A stretch of 64,000 nt of DNA from contig NADL03000194.1 in NCBI GenBank assembly GCA_002205965.3, positions 1 to 64,000 of the forward strand, written 5' to 3'. The stretch is from Kappaphycus alvarezii. Taxonomy: Eukaryota > Rhodophyta > Florideophyceae > Gigartinales > Solieriaceae. Of the stretch, positions 42,362 through 54,200 are shown piece by piece; positions within the stretch are counted from its first letter, which is position 1, and every line of letters starts with the position of its first letter. Both the position numbers and the translations under genes were made by a program. The notes under the pieces were generated by a model. That model ran no database searches. It was not told the DNA's origin and worked only from the letters and a program-made list of their open reading frames with translations.

Positions 42362-43186
42362 AGTACAACAGTGATTTTGCCGGTGGCCACGTGGAGGCTT
42401 AGTGACAATTTTCCCCCACCCTGAGGTCTGAAACCAGTGCACCCTACTAAACGATTGGACTTATTACAGTGCTGTACGCCAATCCTCGGGACTCCGATCC
42501 TGTACGCCGGTATGCACCTCAGACCTCCTTTTTCACCGGTGTAATTGTCGCAAAACCTTGGTCCCAGGTGGCCACGTGTAGTTGATCAAAAAATTGACCG
42601 TTTCAAATCTTGAATTTGCCAGCGGAGTTCTGTTCTTGGGAAGTTGGGGTCACGGACGAGGACGAGGGGACTTTGACGCCACTCACAACGCTCTGGGGCG
42701 ATGGGATGATAAGACGAATACAGCAAAATCGCCTCTAGTGTACCCAAAGAGAGGTGGAGGAGCGAAAGCCGCAGTGTGATTTGTTGGGGGGGGTTGTGGT
42801 GTAGTAAGGAGGATATGACGGCTTCGAGTGGTCGTGTGATTCTGGTCAAGTCAGTGGAAGGAGAATGTCAGTGGGAAAACAAAGGAAATCGCCTTGCGAG
42901 GTCAGCTTGTTGAATGGCACCGCCCGCCTCGTGGCGGCTCCTCGCGGCCCGCGCAACGACGGGGGGACGAAGAGGGGGCGGGGGAGGAATGGAGGGAAGG
43001 GAACTCGATTACTGGTGCTTCAAATAAGAGAGATGTAGTGTAGATGCAGCAATCAAAGGTGAAAGGACCGTTTTTATATTTGTATGCATCTTCATTGCCG
43101 TAACAGGCACGTTTAGTGAGCCGTCGGCTAGCAGGCCAAGTTAACAGCCGCAAAAGAGAAGCAAAGTCTGGGTATTTTACTACTTT
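42362..43186. other. RLE-2 5' flank, no gene supported
   Basis: Includes an inverted pair CCCTGAGGTCTGAAACC (about 42419) and TGCACCTCAGACCTCC (about 42514). A minus frame to 42902 is Pro/Ser/Arg-rich and overlaps the start of RLE-3; it is not supported. Confidence 0.3.
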
Positions 43187-43592
43187 CAGACGTTGTGGGA
43201 ACAGGCAGTGAATCCCATCACTCCGTTGGCCAAGAAGGACGGGACTCCCCGACCCATCGCCGTTGGTGAAACGCTTCTTAGATTGATGGACAGCTGCTTG
43301 ATGAAACGAGCAACGAGAAAAACTGCCAACTATTTCCAACCGCTGCAACTGGGCATCGCCACAAGGGCCAGCACCGACACCATCGTCCACAGTGTCCGTA
43401 GGGTTGTTGACAAGTTTGGGACTCGCTCTGAGTACGCTACGCTCACAGTAGACCTCAAAAACTCTTTTAACCTGTGCAGCAGAACCGCTTTTCTGGACGA
43501 CGTCAAACGCCTATTCCCCGAATTGCTGCCATGGGTCTTGTACTGTTACGCAAAGGAGCCAACGTACTTGTGGTCCCGCCCCCATATCATTC

Positions 43593-43964
43593 TGTTGAAT
43601 AGAATGAATTGATTTACCGCTTCGGTACCCGAGTCGGGTACAAGTTGACCTACTGAGTCAAACTAAATACTAACCGATCGGTAACGACTTGAACAAAAGT
43701 CTAAGGGAGCCACTACAATGATTCTTACCCGTACGGATTAATTACTGCTGACGCAGTGAGAGCGACACTAGACCGTTCGGATAAGTGAGGCGACAACAAA
43801 ATACGAATAGACTGGCCCTTACCGGTGTTTTGTTGCCCCATTGTAATTCCGACACGGTTAAATAAAACAGAGAATACATGCACATATGCATATACCACTG
43901 AGGTTCCGGCTTCCCGTTCTCGGTAATTAGATTTTGGATGACCCAGACCTGAGTCATTCCGACA
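43593..43964 (-). repeat. Copia-2 3' LTR
   Basis: 372 bp, starting TGTTGAATAG and ending CCGACA on the plus strand. It differs from the other LTR (48371-48741) at about two positions by eye. The stop codon of the Copia-2 ORF lies inside it (43954-43956). Confidence 0.92.
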
Positions 43965-46900
43965 CGCCCCCTCGAGGGCCGGGCAAGGCGGATTCCGATA
44001 TGTAACCAAGCCGTTCTCGGTGTTGAAGCAGTGCATCTCCAATGATGATCTTGGTCAGAATGTCTGCTCTGTTTTCTGTCGACGGAGTGTAGTGTACTGT
44101 AACCGTTCGGTGAGATACAGCATCCTTGACGTAGTTATACCGGATACCAATGTGCTTGACCTTACGGAGTCCCTGTACATCTTCCGTCCATCGGATAGCA
44201 CCCAGGTTGTCCTGGAAAAGCACAGTAGCTCCTGTTGCGGACAATTCATTTCCTTTAGAACCGACCGGACCCAGACTACTTCACGCACACAGGTGCTGAG
44301 GGCGTAAAACTCCGCTTCGGAAGTAGACAGTGTAGTTGCAGACTGCAACCTAGAACTCCACACAACAGGACCACGGTTGACGGTCAACAAATAACCAGAT
44401 CGGGAGCGACGATGAGAGTGATCGCAGGCCCAGTCCGCGTCACTCCAAGCCTTCAGCTTGACCTGTCCATCACCGTTCGGTAGAAAGATACCAATGTCCT
44501 GCGTACCGATAAGGTAGCGGACTACATGCTTGGCCATCTTCCAGTGCTTGACTTCCGGTGCGGACTGAAACTTACCCAACATTGATACAGCTGTAGCAAT
44601 GTCCGGTCGGGTTCGGGTAGCCAGAAAAAGTAGCAAACCTACGATTCTCCGATACGGTACGTTCTCCATTGCCCTTGTCTCCGTAGCGGTCAATATCTTC
44701 CTCTCTTCGTATAGAGGGTGCGATAGCGGTAGCGGGGAAGGTGATGGATTTGCATCCTTCATTCCGGCGGCCTCGATGATCTTGCTGATGTACGGCTGCT
44801 GTGACAAGAAAGTACCGTCCGGAGTTTGTTGAAGTTCCACACCAAGGAACTGCGTACACTCTCCGAGTTCGGAAGTCACAAATTGCTTCGACAGCTCCTT
44901 CTTCACATCAGATACTGTACTTTCCGACCCGGTAATCAGAATGTCGTCCACATACACCAACAAGAACACCGTTTCGGAACCTCGAACGCCAATAAAAAGA
45001 CAGTCGTTAGACTTTGACATTCTGAATCCGAGTCGGTGTAGTACCTTAGCAAGGGTCTTATACCACAGCTTAGGAGCTTGGCCAGACCGTAAAGGGACTT
45101 CAGAAGTCTGACAATTTTCCGAACGGAGTTGAACGATGTCCCAAGGATGTGGGGAAGCCTGACCCAGACTTCTTCCGATTCGGACAGGGGTGCGTACAGG
45201 AACGCCCCCTTAACATCAAGGTGCTGTGTCTTCCAGCCCTTGGCTCCGGCTACTGCCAACAATATCCGAACGGACTCGATGCAGGCGACAGGAGCATACA
45301 GCTCGAACTCCAGAAAGTCTGCCTCATCTTGGAAGTTTCCCCTGGCCACTAATCGGCCTTTAAACCGTTTCGGATACCCTTTCTCATCTCTCTTCAACTT
45401 GAGGATGACTCCGGACGGAAGAATCTTAACTCCTGGTGGGGGGACGGACTTCTCGTACCATGTTCCGGCATCACGGAGGGTGCTGTACTCCTCGTTGATT
45501 GCCTCAATCCACTGCTTCCGCTCGGATGACTTGAGTGCCTCGGACAATTTGGGGTCGTCCGAGGTTGAGACGAACTTCGGCATGGCCTTATGACTGTACC
45601 TCACCGATCGGACAGGACGCAAACCGGGACGATTCGAACTTCTTGTTTCCGGTTCGGGTTCCTCTTCTCCCTCATCAGGGATGTGGGTGAGCATGTCTTC
45701 CGTGATCGGATGGCCAGGTCCCTCACTAGAGGAGGAGGATGACGATGAGGAACAATCTTCGTCCCCGTCGTTTTTGCCACCATCGCCCCCTGACCCACTT
45801 GGGTCAGTTACTGTAGTTTCCGATCCGGACAGCGGATGTCGACATATCTGAGTCAGAGTGGTCTTCTCCTTCGTCAGACGACAGTTGGACTTCCCCGCTA
45901 CGGAGCAACTGTAAGCCAGGGAACTCATCCTCATACGCACAGACATGTTTTGTCCTGACAATTCCTGATGCGGTCAACACGAGGTAGACACCTCCACCGT
46001 CATGTCCCACACACAGGCCTTCCTCTAACCTTTGACTGAAGGTCGGTAGCCTTTCCGCGACGGGGTGATAGAGCATACGACAACCGAACGGCTTGATGTA
46101 CTGTAGCTCGGTTGACTGATACCAGTACACGGAGTCAAAGGGAACTTTCCCTGTCTTGGAGTGCAGAACCATGTTCTTGCACGCGGTCACATGCCTGAGG
46201 GCATAATGCCAATACCCGCTCGGTAGATTTGCTTGCAACAGTGCAGCACGGGTCATTGACATGACAATTCCATGATACCGTTCGGACAGCCCATTTGATG
46301 CTGGGGTATAGCTTGTAGTCGTACTGACTTCAACCCCATCGCCCGAAGAACGGCCTGTGCCCTTTGAAACTCCTTTCCGCCATCGGTGTGCAAGGACCGG
46401 ACAACTGTGCCCGATTGCTTCTCGAATTTCTTGACGAACGAGAGCACGGCATCTGACGCTTCACCTTTCTTCCGGACGGGCACAGTGTGGACGTACCTGG
46501 AGTACTCGTCCACGATGGTGACAAAGTACTTATGTCCTCCCTCAGACGCCGTTCGGATTTTCCCCTTAGTGTCAGCGTGTAAATGCCAAGCGCTCTTGCG
46601 TTGGTCAGACTTCCTTGATACCGTTTACGAACTTCGACTTGGTGCATACCACACAGCCTTTCGGTGTGGGGACCAACTTGGGAAGAATTCCGTCTCTGAT
46701 GTGCCGCCTGATCTGCGGCAGAGTGAGGGCGTGGCCTAAACGGAGGTGCCACGCGTTTGCCGAATTGGTCTTTGTCGTATTCTTTTCTCCGGACGGTCCT
46801 GTACTCGACTGCTGGACGGGGATTACAGGTTCTTCTTGAACGACTTCCCGATCGGTCTCATCAGGGGATTCAAATTCCCCTTCACTTTCCGTGTCGGTGC

Positions 46901-48288
46901 ACTCACTTTCGTCATCCGACAAAAGTTCGGGAGTACTGTCCCCTTCTTCGGACGGTTCTTTCTCCGAAACTTCTACTTCCGCACGGTTTGATTGGGCACT
47001 GTACTCCCTGGCAATAGCCATTGACGCGCGGACTTGATCCTGATCCAGTGCTGTAAGGTCAACCGGAACGGATTCCTGACGGTCAGAGATGTAGAACAAC
47101 CCATCTCGACCTTGCTTTCATACCCGATAACGGAGTTACCGTCCTCGGTGTCAATCAACAACGCCATCCCTGGCATGAACAACACGTTGATTCCCTTCTT
47201 AACGAGGGCCGGGACGGATAGCAGACTCATTGCAGTGTCCGTAGCGACCAACGTATCCGACAGTGACACCCGAACGGGACCTTCTTCACTGTACCAAGTT
47301 ACCGGTCGGACTCCTTTCTCATCTGCAATTACAGTCGAATCATCTGCCAGTGCGATGGAGACGTCGCAATCCGTTCGGTTTTCCACACGGTCCGCAAACG
47401 GTGTCATGTGCGACGTTGTTCCGGAGTCCAACATCATCTGGTCAGTCCTCCGTTTCGGTTTGGCCATAGCAGAGCGCTGCTTGGACTCCTTCTTGGTCCT
47501 ACTGCTCCGTTTCGGTTTCTTGTCCTCGACGGATTCATCCTCCGGGCGGAGCTTTCGTCTTCTTTAGACGGCTTCTTGCCACCTTTGCGGCGGCCGAGTC
47601 GGTTGTTTGGGTTGTGTGGGTTGTCCCAACAATCCGCTCTCTGTGTCCCGGACGGTTGCAAAAGGTGCACTTCAACTTGGCTACCTTTGCCGTTTGGCCT
47701 TTCTCCGAATCGGACTTGAGAGCTTTCCACTCCTCGATGAGCCTTCCCGCAACGGACTCCCACGTTATGTCCTTCTCGGCTAACGTCTTGATAGCGGCCG
47801 TGACGGGTGCAAGCTCAGGGACCCCTACAGAGGCCACGAGAATACCGACGGTGAGAGTGTCGTCGAGCTTGGCATCCATGTTGCGGAGCTCCTCGACGAT
47901 GCCAGCCATCTTGTCGATGTGCTTGGCCATGTCTGACTTCAGACTCTTGTACCGAACGGAAACCAACTCGGAGATCTTGGTAATCTTGGAGGCAGTTGAC
48001 GTAGACCGATAACGGGCATCAAGCTTCTCCAGCATCTCCTTAGGTTTCCCTATCACGGTACGGACGACACGCAGGGCGTGATCACTGAGGGCGCCAACAA
48101 CAATGTTGCTGGCCTGACGCTGACGCTCAGCGAACTTTGCTTGAGCGTCTGTATTTCCCGATACGGTAGGTAGACAGTACCTCATCGAGATCCTTGGCCG
48201 AGCACGCGGCCTCCACACGGATTCTCCACAAACCGTAATCGGACTTGTCGTCAAGAGGACGAATACGGAGCTTCTCTTGATCTGACAT
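43954..48288 (-). pseudogene. Copia-2 Gag-Pol, all domains present, frameshifted
   Basis: ATG at 48288, 67 bp after the primer-binding site (MSDQEKLRIRPLDDKSDYGLW, the DYxxW Gag start). Domains: Gag; zinc knuckle CTFCNRPGH + C (about 47650, split by a shift); protease LDSGTTSHM (about 47420); integrase HHCC (WHLRLGH ... CVVC), core DEYSRY, LHTDGGKEF and ERYHGI; RT with FKGRLVARGNFQ, QHLDVKGAFLYAPL and VYVDDILITG; RNase H with DADWACD, STSEAEF, QDNLGAI and TENRADILTK. About nine frameshifts (near 48165, 47640, 47565, 47090, 46600, 46280, 45840, 45020, 44245) but hardly any nonsense changes. Pol order IN-RT identifies Ty1/Copia. Confidence 0.9.
43965..43973 (-). other. Copia-2 polypurine tract
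   Basis: On the minus strand GAGGGGGCG directly precedes the 3' LTR (TGTCGG), the expected primer site for plus-strand synthesis. Confidence 0.6.
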
Positions 48289-48355
48289 ACTGTACGACGA
48301 CCGAAACGGACAACTAAGCGGTGTTAAGATACGAAATGCAGGCTAGACAGTAGAA

Positions 48356-48370
48356 CCTGGGCCCATAACC
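48356..48370 (-). other. Copia-2 primer-binding site (initiator tRNA-Met anticodon arm)
   Basis: Minus strand GGTTATGGGCCCAGG directly follows the 5' LTR. It is complementary to the CUGGGCCCAUAACC anticodon region of initiator tRNA-Met, as in Drosophila copia, which primes with a 5' half of that tRNA. Confidence 0.8.
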
Positions 48371-48741
48371 TGTTGAATAGAATGAATTGATTTACCGCTT
48401 CGGTACCCGAGTCGGGTACAAGTTGACCTACTGAGTCAAACTAAATACTAACCGATCGGTAACGACTTGAACAAAAGTCTAAGGGAGCCACTACAATGAT
48501 TCTTACCCGTACGGATTAATTACTGCTGACGCAGTGAGAGCGACACTAGACCGTTCGGATAAGTGAGGCGACAACAAAATACGAATAGACTGGCCCTTAC
48601 CGGTGTTTTGTTGCCCCATTGTAATTCCGACACGGTAAATAAAACAGAGAATACATGCACATATGCATATACCATTGAGGTTCCGGCTTCCCGTTCTCGG
48701 TAATTAGATTTTGGATGACCCAGACCTGAGTCATTCCGACA
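48371..48741 (-). repeat. Copia-2 5' LTR
   Basis: 371 bp, near-identical partner of 43593-43964, with ends TG...CA on either strand. Confidence 0.92.
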
Positions 48742-50548
48742 CATTCGCAGCATGAGAGAGACACAGCAAAGGGACAACCTCGGTGGAGTTCTATTTGACC
48801 TTGTCCTGCACCCCGTCGTACTTAAGATCCAGGAGCTACTACGATCGGGTAACAAGGAAGAAGACACCGTGGGTAACTTGCTGCTCCATCTATGGTACCA
48901 TGAGGATGGGTATATCATCGCGCGCCACGACCAAATCACCCGCGCGGTCGAAATACTCTCATCTATCGACGCACCAGCAGGGGACTACACCTATCCCTGC
49001 CCAAATGCAGGGTCTGGTGGCCTACAGCGCCGTCGGCGCCCGTTTAATGCTTATAACCGAAGGAGCTGAAGCAAGAATATAGCAAGGTTACACTTGTCCT
49101 AAACGCCCCCGTCGGTTACTCGGACTGGACGAACAAATTCTTCACCACTCACGTCCAGTCCCTCGAACCGTTCCTTGAAGCCGTCATTCACATTAACAAT
49201 ACGCAAGTGGTTTTTCAGCTTTTGCGCAATTGCTTCGGGTTATGCAAGATAGGATACCCCCTTCACGTGGTGCCACCCTCTTGCACGGCGGATGGGGCCG
49301 CTATGTTCGACGCCATGATAGAGCGATGTCTCCGGACACTCGCCGGAGAAGTACTGGACTCGGATATATTCCGAGAACTCCAACTACCGGTGAAACTCCT
49401 GGACCCTAAGAAACTCACCCTCGGCTTAAGGTTCACATCGGCGAAAAGCATCGCGGGTGCCGCTTTCCTTGTCTCCAGCGCAGCTGCCAACAGGCTGGCC
49501 ACCGGAATCTTACCGGCACCTATCGCCGATCTTACGACGTACAATAATGCCGTCCGCGCCCACCGAATATGGTCGATCTCCTGCCTGCCCTAATGACTCC
49601 TACCCTTTAGTGTATTTTGCTCAAGCAAAACCCCTCCGCAACAGACACTAGCGGAAGCAGTCCATGCGGCAGTACAAGAAGAGATCCCTCTCGGCAACCA
49701 ACGAATTCAAGCTTTACGGGCTTGATGGGCCTTCCCGGCGCAAGGAATAGGTATATTGTGCTCCGTGCCCCGGCCTCAAGACCAATATTGACGCCCATGA
49801 GTTCTCACTGTGGCTCCAGTACTACCTCCAAGTCCCGCTCTTCGCCCCAGACACGCCGTGCCCACGCACAAACTGCCCTGAGGTCCTTGACTGCCACTGG
49901 GATCACCTCATGCACTGCCTACATGGTGGTCTCCGCACCCGACGACACGACCGTCGAGTCGTCCTCCTCGCCCAAGGCTTGCAGAAGGCAGCCCGTCATC
50001 CGGCCATCGAGCGGCGACAGGGGCTTCACAACACAAGGCCGGATATCCAGGCAATGGGTAGCAACGGAGGAACGGACTTTTTTGACCTCACTTTCGTCAA
50101 TCCTCTTGCGCCCACCAATAGGAGAGTGCGTACTTTCAACCCACTCACCTCCCTCAACGCAGCCATCTCCGCCAAACGTAGAAGGTATGAGCCACTGCTC
50201 GCGACGGCTGCTAGACGAAGGCTTGTGCCTATCCCAATATCCACCCTTGGAGGCTGGCACCCAGACGCGTACGTGGTGCTAGCAGATGTCGCGCGGAACG
50301 TGGCCGTTCGAGAGATGCAGACCTATGGGATGGTTGAGAGGTGCTCACCAAAAGGCACGCTGCTGCTGCCGACATGTCCAACGCGGCATGCCTGTTCGCT
50401 GGCATTGAACCGGCCCTGTAAGGAAGGTCACGTACTGTAGTGTTACCCATCAGCGATGACTTGTCCCGCATAACGCTTTAGCCGTGTGGATGTAACCGAC
50501 CACATTTTCCATGCACTAAAATAACCCAAAAATTCCCCCTTTACTTCT

Positions 50549-50722
50549 AAGCGGCATTGGCGGGGTCTGTTGAAAGTTGCACAAGCTGCTATCCGGAGTT
50601 ACAGTAGCGAACGGAGGGAAAAAGGGGTTCGTTTACTGTACTGTGGCAGGTGTATTGGCTGCAACCCAATCAAATTACATATCTGAGTGTTACACTGGAT
50701 CCAGAAAATGAAAGGCGCGTAC
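50549..50722. repeat. Shared 3' flank of RLE-3 copies
   Basis: Near-identical to 58077-58262, beyond the RLE-3 tail, so the duplication includes genomic flank and is segmental. Confidence 0.8.
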
Positions 50723-51272
50723 TGTGAAAATTGACCAAATATTTTAATCTCTATCCCGGTGTCCTACAGTGATGCTGAATTGTGGAGCAATATTTTTATT
50801 GAGGCCCACAATTTATATTTATTATGAATCATCAAGGAATAATTTTATCTATTTTACACTGGCACTATTTTATGCTGAATTCAGTGTGAAATAATTTTTA
50901 TGTCCTACAGTTGGGTTTTTATATTATACAGGCTATAATTATTACATTATGCTACAACAAATTATTATCTGGATGATTGCTTACCTGGAAAATACTGCAA
51001 TAATTATTGCTGAGCCTAAATTATGTCTACCAAAATTATTGAACGGCTCACCTGATTTTGTAGCAGGTTCACCTGGCGTAGAGTATAAGTAGTCTAGGTT
51101 GTTAGAAATATTTTTACATCCTCGGGCTATCGAAATATTCCCCTCGATCAGATATTATTAAATTTGGTTTTCTATTCATTATTCATTCTAAGTCCGATTG
51201 TGGCATTTATTTATTTATTCAAGTTGGAACTATTTATTATTATTTGGATCTACCTATCCCAATTATTTTGCA
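50723..51272 (+). repeat. Copia-1 5' LTR
   Basis: 550 bp, TGTGAAAATTGACC ... CCCAATTATTTTGCA, A+T-rich. Differs from the 3' LTR by a handful of indels and substitutions. Confidence 0.92.
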
Positions 51273-51285
51273 GTTATGGGCCCAG
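51273..51285 (+). other. Copia-1 primer-binding site overlapping the gag start
   Basis: GTTATGGGCCCAG directly after the LTR is complementary to the anticodon arm of initiator tRNA-Met (half-tRNA priming). The ATG at 51276-51278 inside it opens the Gag frame. Confidence 0.8.
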
Positions 51286-54200
51286 ATCGCCCCGAAATTC
51301 CTTCAAGGCCGAAATTTTCATGGGATCTTCGCACGGCTCCTTGGACGGATGGTAAAGGACCTCAAGAAAAATATTTTGATGCTGTTCAAAATGGAAATCT
51401 GTTCATGATTTATTACCGCATCAAATTCTAATAAGGTTCCTAAGGCAGTACAAGGTCTTGTCTTACAATCACAATTATTTGGACGAGCTCTTGATATTTG
51501 TAAGAAAATTCCAGACACAGAAATTCAGTCTGAAAATGGTGCATTAGCGATTGCTAACGCTATTCATAAGGTGGATCCTCTATCATCTATATCAGATACA
51601 TTTCAAAAATTCTTAGATCTATTGCACACTACTCGTGGTGATAGTGAGTCTTTCAAAAATTTTGAATCACGGTTTGATGCTCAAATTGCCCGATTTCATT
51701 CATCTACTGGTACTTCGAAATTACCTGAAGCACTGGTATCATTTTTGCTCCTGGCTAATTCCAAAATTGATTCAAACCAGCGAGTATCTATTTTGGCTGC
51801 TGCTTCTCCGAAGCATGAAGAAGCCGATTTGGAAAAAGGAAAAATCCTAGAATTAATCAAATATTCAGAAATATCATCTATTATTCGTGCATGTGATAAA
51901 CCAAAAAATACAAATCAATATATGGAAATGCTCAAAAATATATCTCTTCAAATCAATCAAATATTTCATACGGAGAAAAGAAAAATTTCAAGAAAAATAA
52001 TAAGCAAAGATTATCTCCTGAAGACTTTGCTGCGCTCAAGGCAAAATCAACTTGTGACCGATGTGGAGAAATTGGCCATTGGGCCTATGAAAAAGATAAA
52101 TGCAAGAGTGCTAAAAATTATCATAAAGGTTCATCATCTAGAATGGGAAATGCAGAAAATATCAAAGACAAAAATGATTCTGGTTCCGTAACATTTCATA
52201 TGGTAAAAACGGTGCTTGATTCTCCGTCAAATACGTTATACCCAGGTCCGTTACTTGATGATGGAGCACCGTATAGTGGAATGGGTATTGTTGAATTACG
52301 AGCACTTTCGAAATTTATTTTACCGAAATGGAATGGAATTCTTGATGAACTTCCTGAATGTATCAAGGACACGCCCTTCTGGCAATACGGAAATGGCGAC
52401 CACTCAAGCGAAAAAAGAAAAATGATCGGTTCAATATTTTTATCAGCTATTTCAGACAATGGAAATCAGGTTAAAATAAGGCATCTAATAATCAGTGGAT
52501 CATCTCAATGGGTCATTGGAAGAAATATCACAAGAAAATCAAATATTATTCATATGACGGACAATCGCATCGAGTTCGAGTCCGCAAATAATTCAATCGA
52601 TTCTATAACATTGGTGGATCATGGTCATCATTGTTATGTACCTGGAAATATATTTATACAATCATCCGAACCTATTGAAAACTCATTTCTATCAGCAATT
52701 TGTTCCAACAATATCAATACATCAAAAAATATATCTTGGGCTGAAAAGAAGAAAATAATTAATAAGGTTCACAAACATGTATGTGGTCACTCAAATTATG
52801 ATGATATAAAACTATTGTTACAAAGAAATTTTATATGGGACGATGAATGCAAAAAATATTTATCAAGCATAATTGACTCCTGCAAATTTTGTGATGTCAC
52901 AAAAAAACCATCTCATCCTCGTGCAGTATCTTTAAGCTCTATATCTCGCGGATTTAATGAATTGGTTTGTGTGGATCATTTTTTTGTGGAAAACTTGGAT
53001 ATTTTTCACATTATGGACTCAGTTACCAGGTATTCAACTGGTTCAATAGTGCCCTCTTTAAGGATGGAAAATTGCGTTGATTGTATTGAGACTCTCTGGT
53101 TAACACCATTTTGGGACCCTAACATTTAATGGGAGATCAGGCGTTTGACAATGATAATTTTAGAAGCTATCTTGAGGAAAGAGGAATTTCGTTTGTCCTA
53201 TTGGTTCCCGCCGCCATAACAAAAATTATATTGAGTCAAAACATAAAATATTGAGAGACATTTATATCCGTTTAAAAATATCCGATTCTTCTGCAAGTAA
53301 TACGGTTCGTATTGCTCGAATGTTTCAAATATCGAATGATTTATATGGAAATGATGTTGTTTCTTCATACGAGCTTGCCACTGGTCACACTCGACCCATC
53401 GATAATTCTGGTCCTCGAAGTCTACCAAATGATTTAAGAGAAGCTCATAATGAGCTAATAGCCAAGAGGAAATTAAATCTTATTCTAAAATCAAAGTCTG
53501 TGACCGATATCCCAATTAATGTTGGCGATATTGTGGAAATTTTTATTCATCTACCAAATCAGAAAAGAGGATCTTGGTCATCGCCCAAACCAGTATTGAA
53601 ATTCGACAAAAAATCTCTTATCGTCACAGTACCTGGATCCAATGGAAAATTTACATGCTGCAATTGAAGATGTCCGACATTCCGTTTCATCTAATGAACT
53701 AGCATACCAAATTCAAAAGGCAAATGATTTATTGAATCAGTCTATTGAATATTCTGTGGAAGATATTTCTGATGAAACAAATATTACCGAAGTGAAGAAT
53801 GTGGGCGAAAACAATTTTGACGATCATTCTGATGATGGTAATTTTAACCAAATATGAATACTGATGTCGAAAAATATAATGAATCAGAAATTGATGGAAA
53901 TTTATCAGAATCTAAAAACATATTATCTCTCGAACATGTTCCGATTGAATCTGAACTTAGTTCCCTGCACCCTGAAAATTTAATTCATATCCCTATTGAT
54001 GAAAACGATGGAATTGATGCGCATGAAATTGAGTTGTTACCTGGAACGGAATTGAAATCATCTGAACAAAAAGATCTGAGTTTTTATCATAAAAGGTTTG
54101 GATCTAAAGAATTTTTACTTCATCAAGCATCTGGACTTCCATCTCATATTATTTCAAATGCGTACAATACGGAAGAAAATAATTTTCTCACTACGTGTTC

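Larger units (their letters stand above)
43593..48741 (-). mobile_element. Copia-2, full-length Ty1/Copia element
   Basis: 5149 bp between perfect CATTC duplications (43588-43592 and 48742-48746). LTRs of 371-372 bp are about 99.5 percent identical, so the insertion is young. Order: LTR, half-tRNA primer-binding site, gag, protease, integrase, RT, RNase H, polypurine tract, LTR. It disrupts RLE-3 between RT motifs A and B. Confidence 0.92.
43187..50548 (+). mobile_element. RLE-3 copy 1 (L10), split by Copia-2
   Basis: Left part 43187-43592: TLWEQA joined by internal deletion to LTPLAKKDGTPRPIAVGETL and motif A (YATLTVDLKNSFNLCSR). Copia-2 is inserted at CATTC. Right part 48747-50548: motif B remains (NLGGVLFDLVLHP), LWYHEDGYIIARH with motif C changed from YHDD to YHED, thumb, then the RLE region 49207-50440 (RPDIQAMGSNGGTDFFDLTF). 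The tail ends CACTAAAATAACCC-AAAAATTCCCCC near 50548. Two in-frame stops (around 49725 and 49749) are shared with copy 2, so the element was already dead when the locus was duplicated. Confidence 0.75.

Noticed and set aside
42902..43390. A 162-codon minus-strand frame overlapping the start of RLE-3 copy 1.
   Set aside because: Its C-terminal half is low-complexity, and its N-terminal part is the antisense of conserved RT sequence; the same antisense frame appears at 56263-56526.
51164..51355. ORF MVFYSLFILSPIVAFIYLFK spanning the Copia-1 LTR, repeated in each LTR copy.
   Set aside because: It lies in LTR sequence, is repeated only because the LTR is, and is hydrophobic because the DNA is A+T-rich. 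Gag starts downstream.
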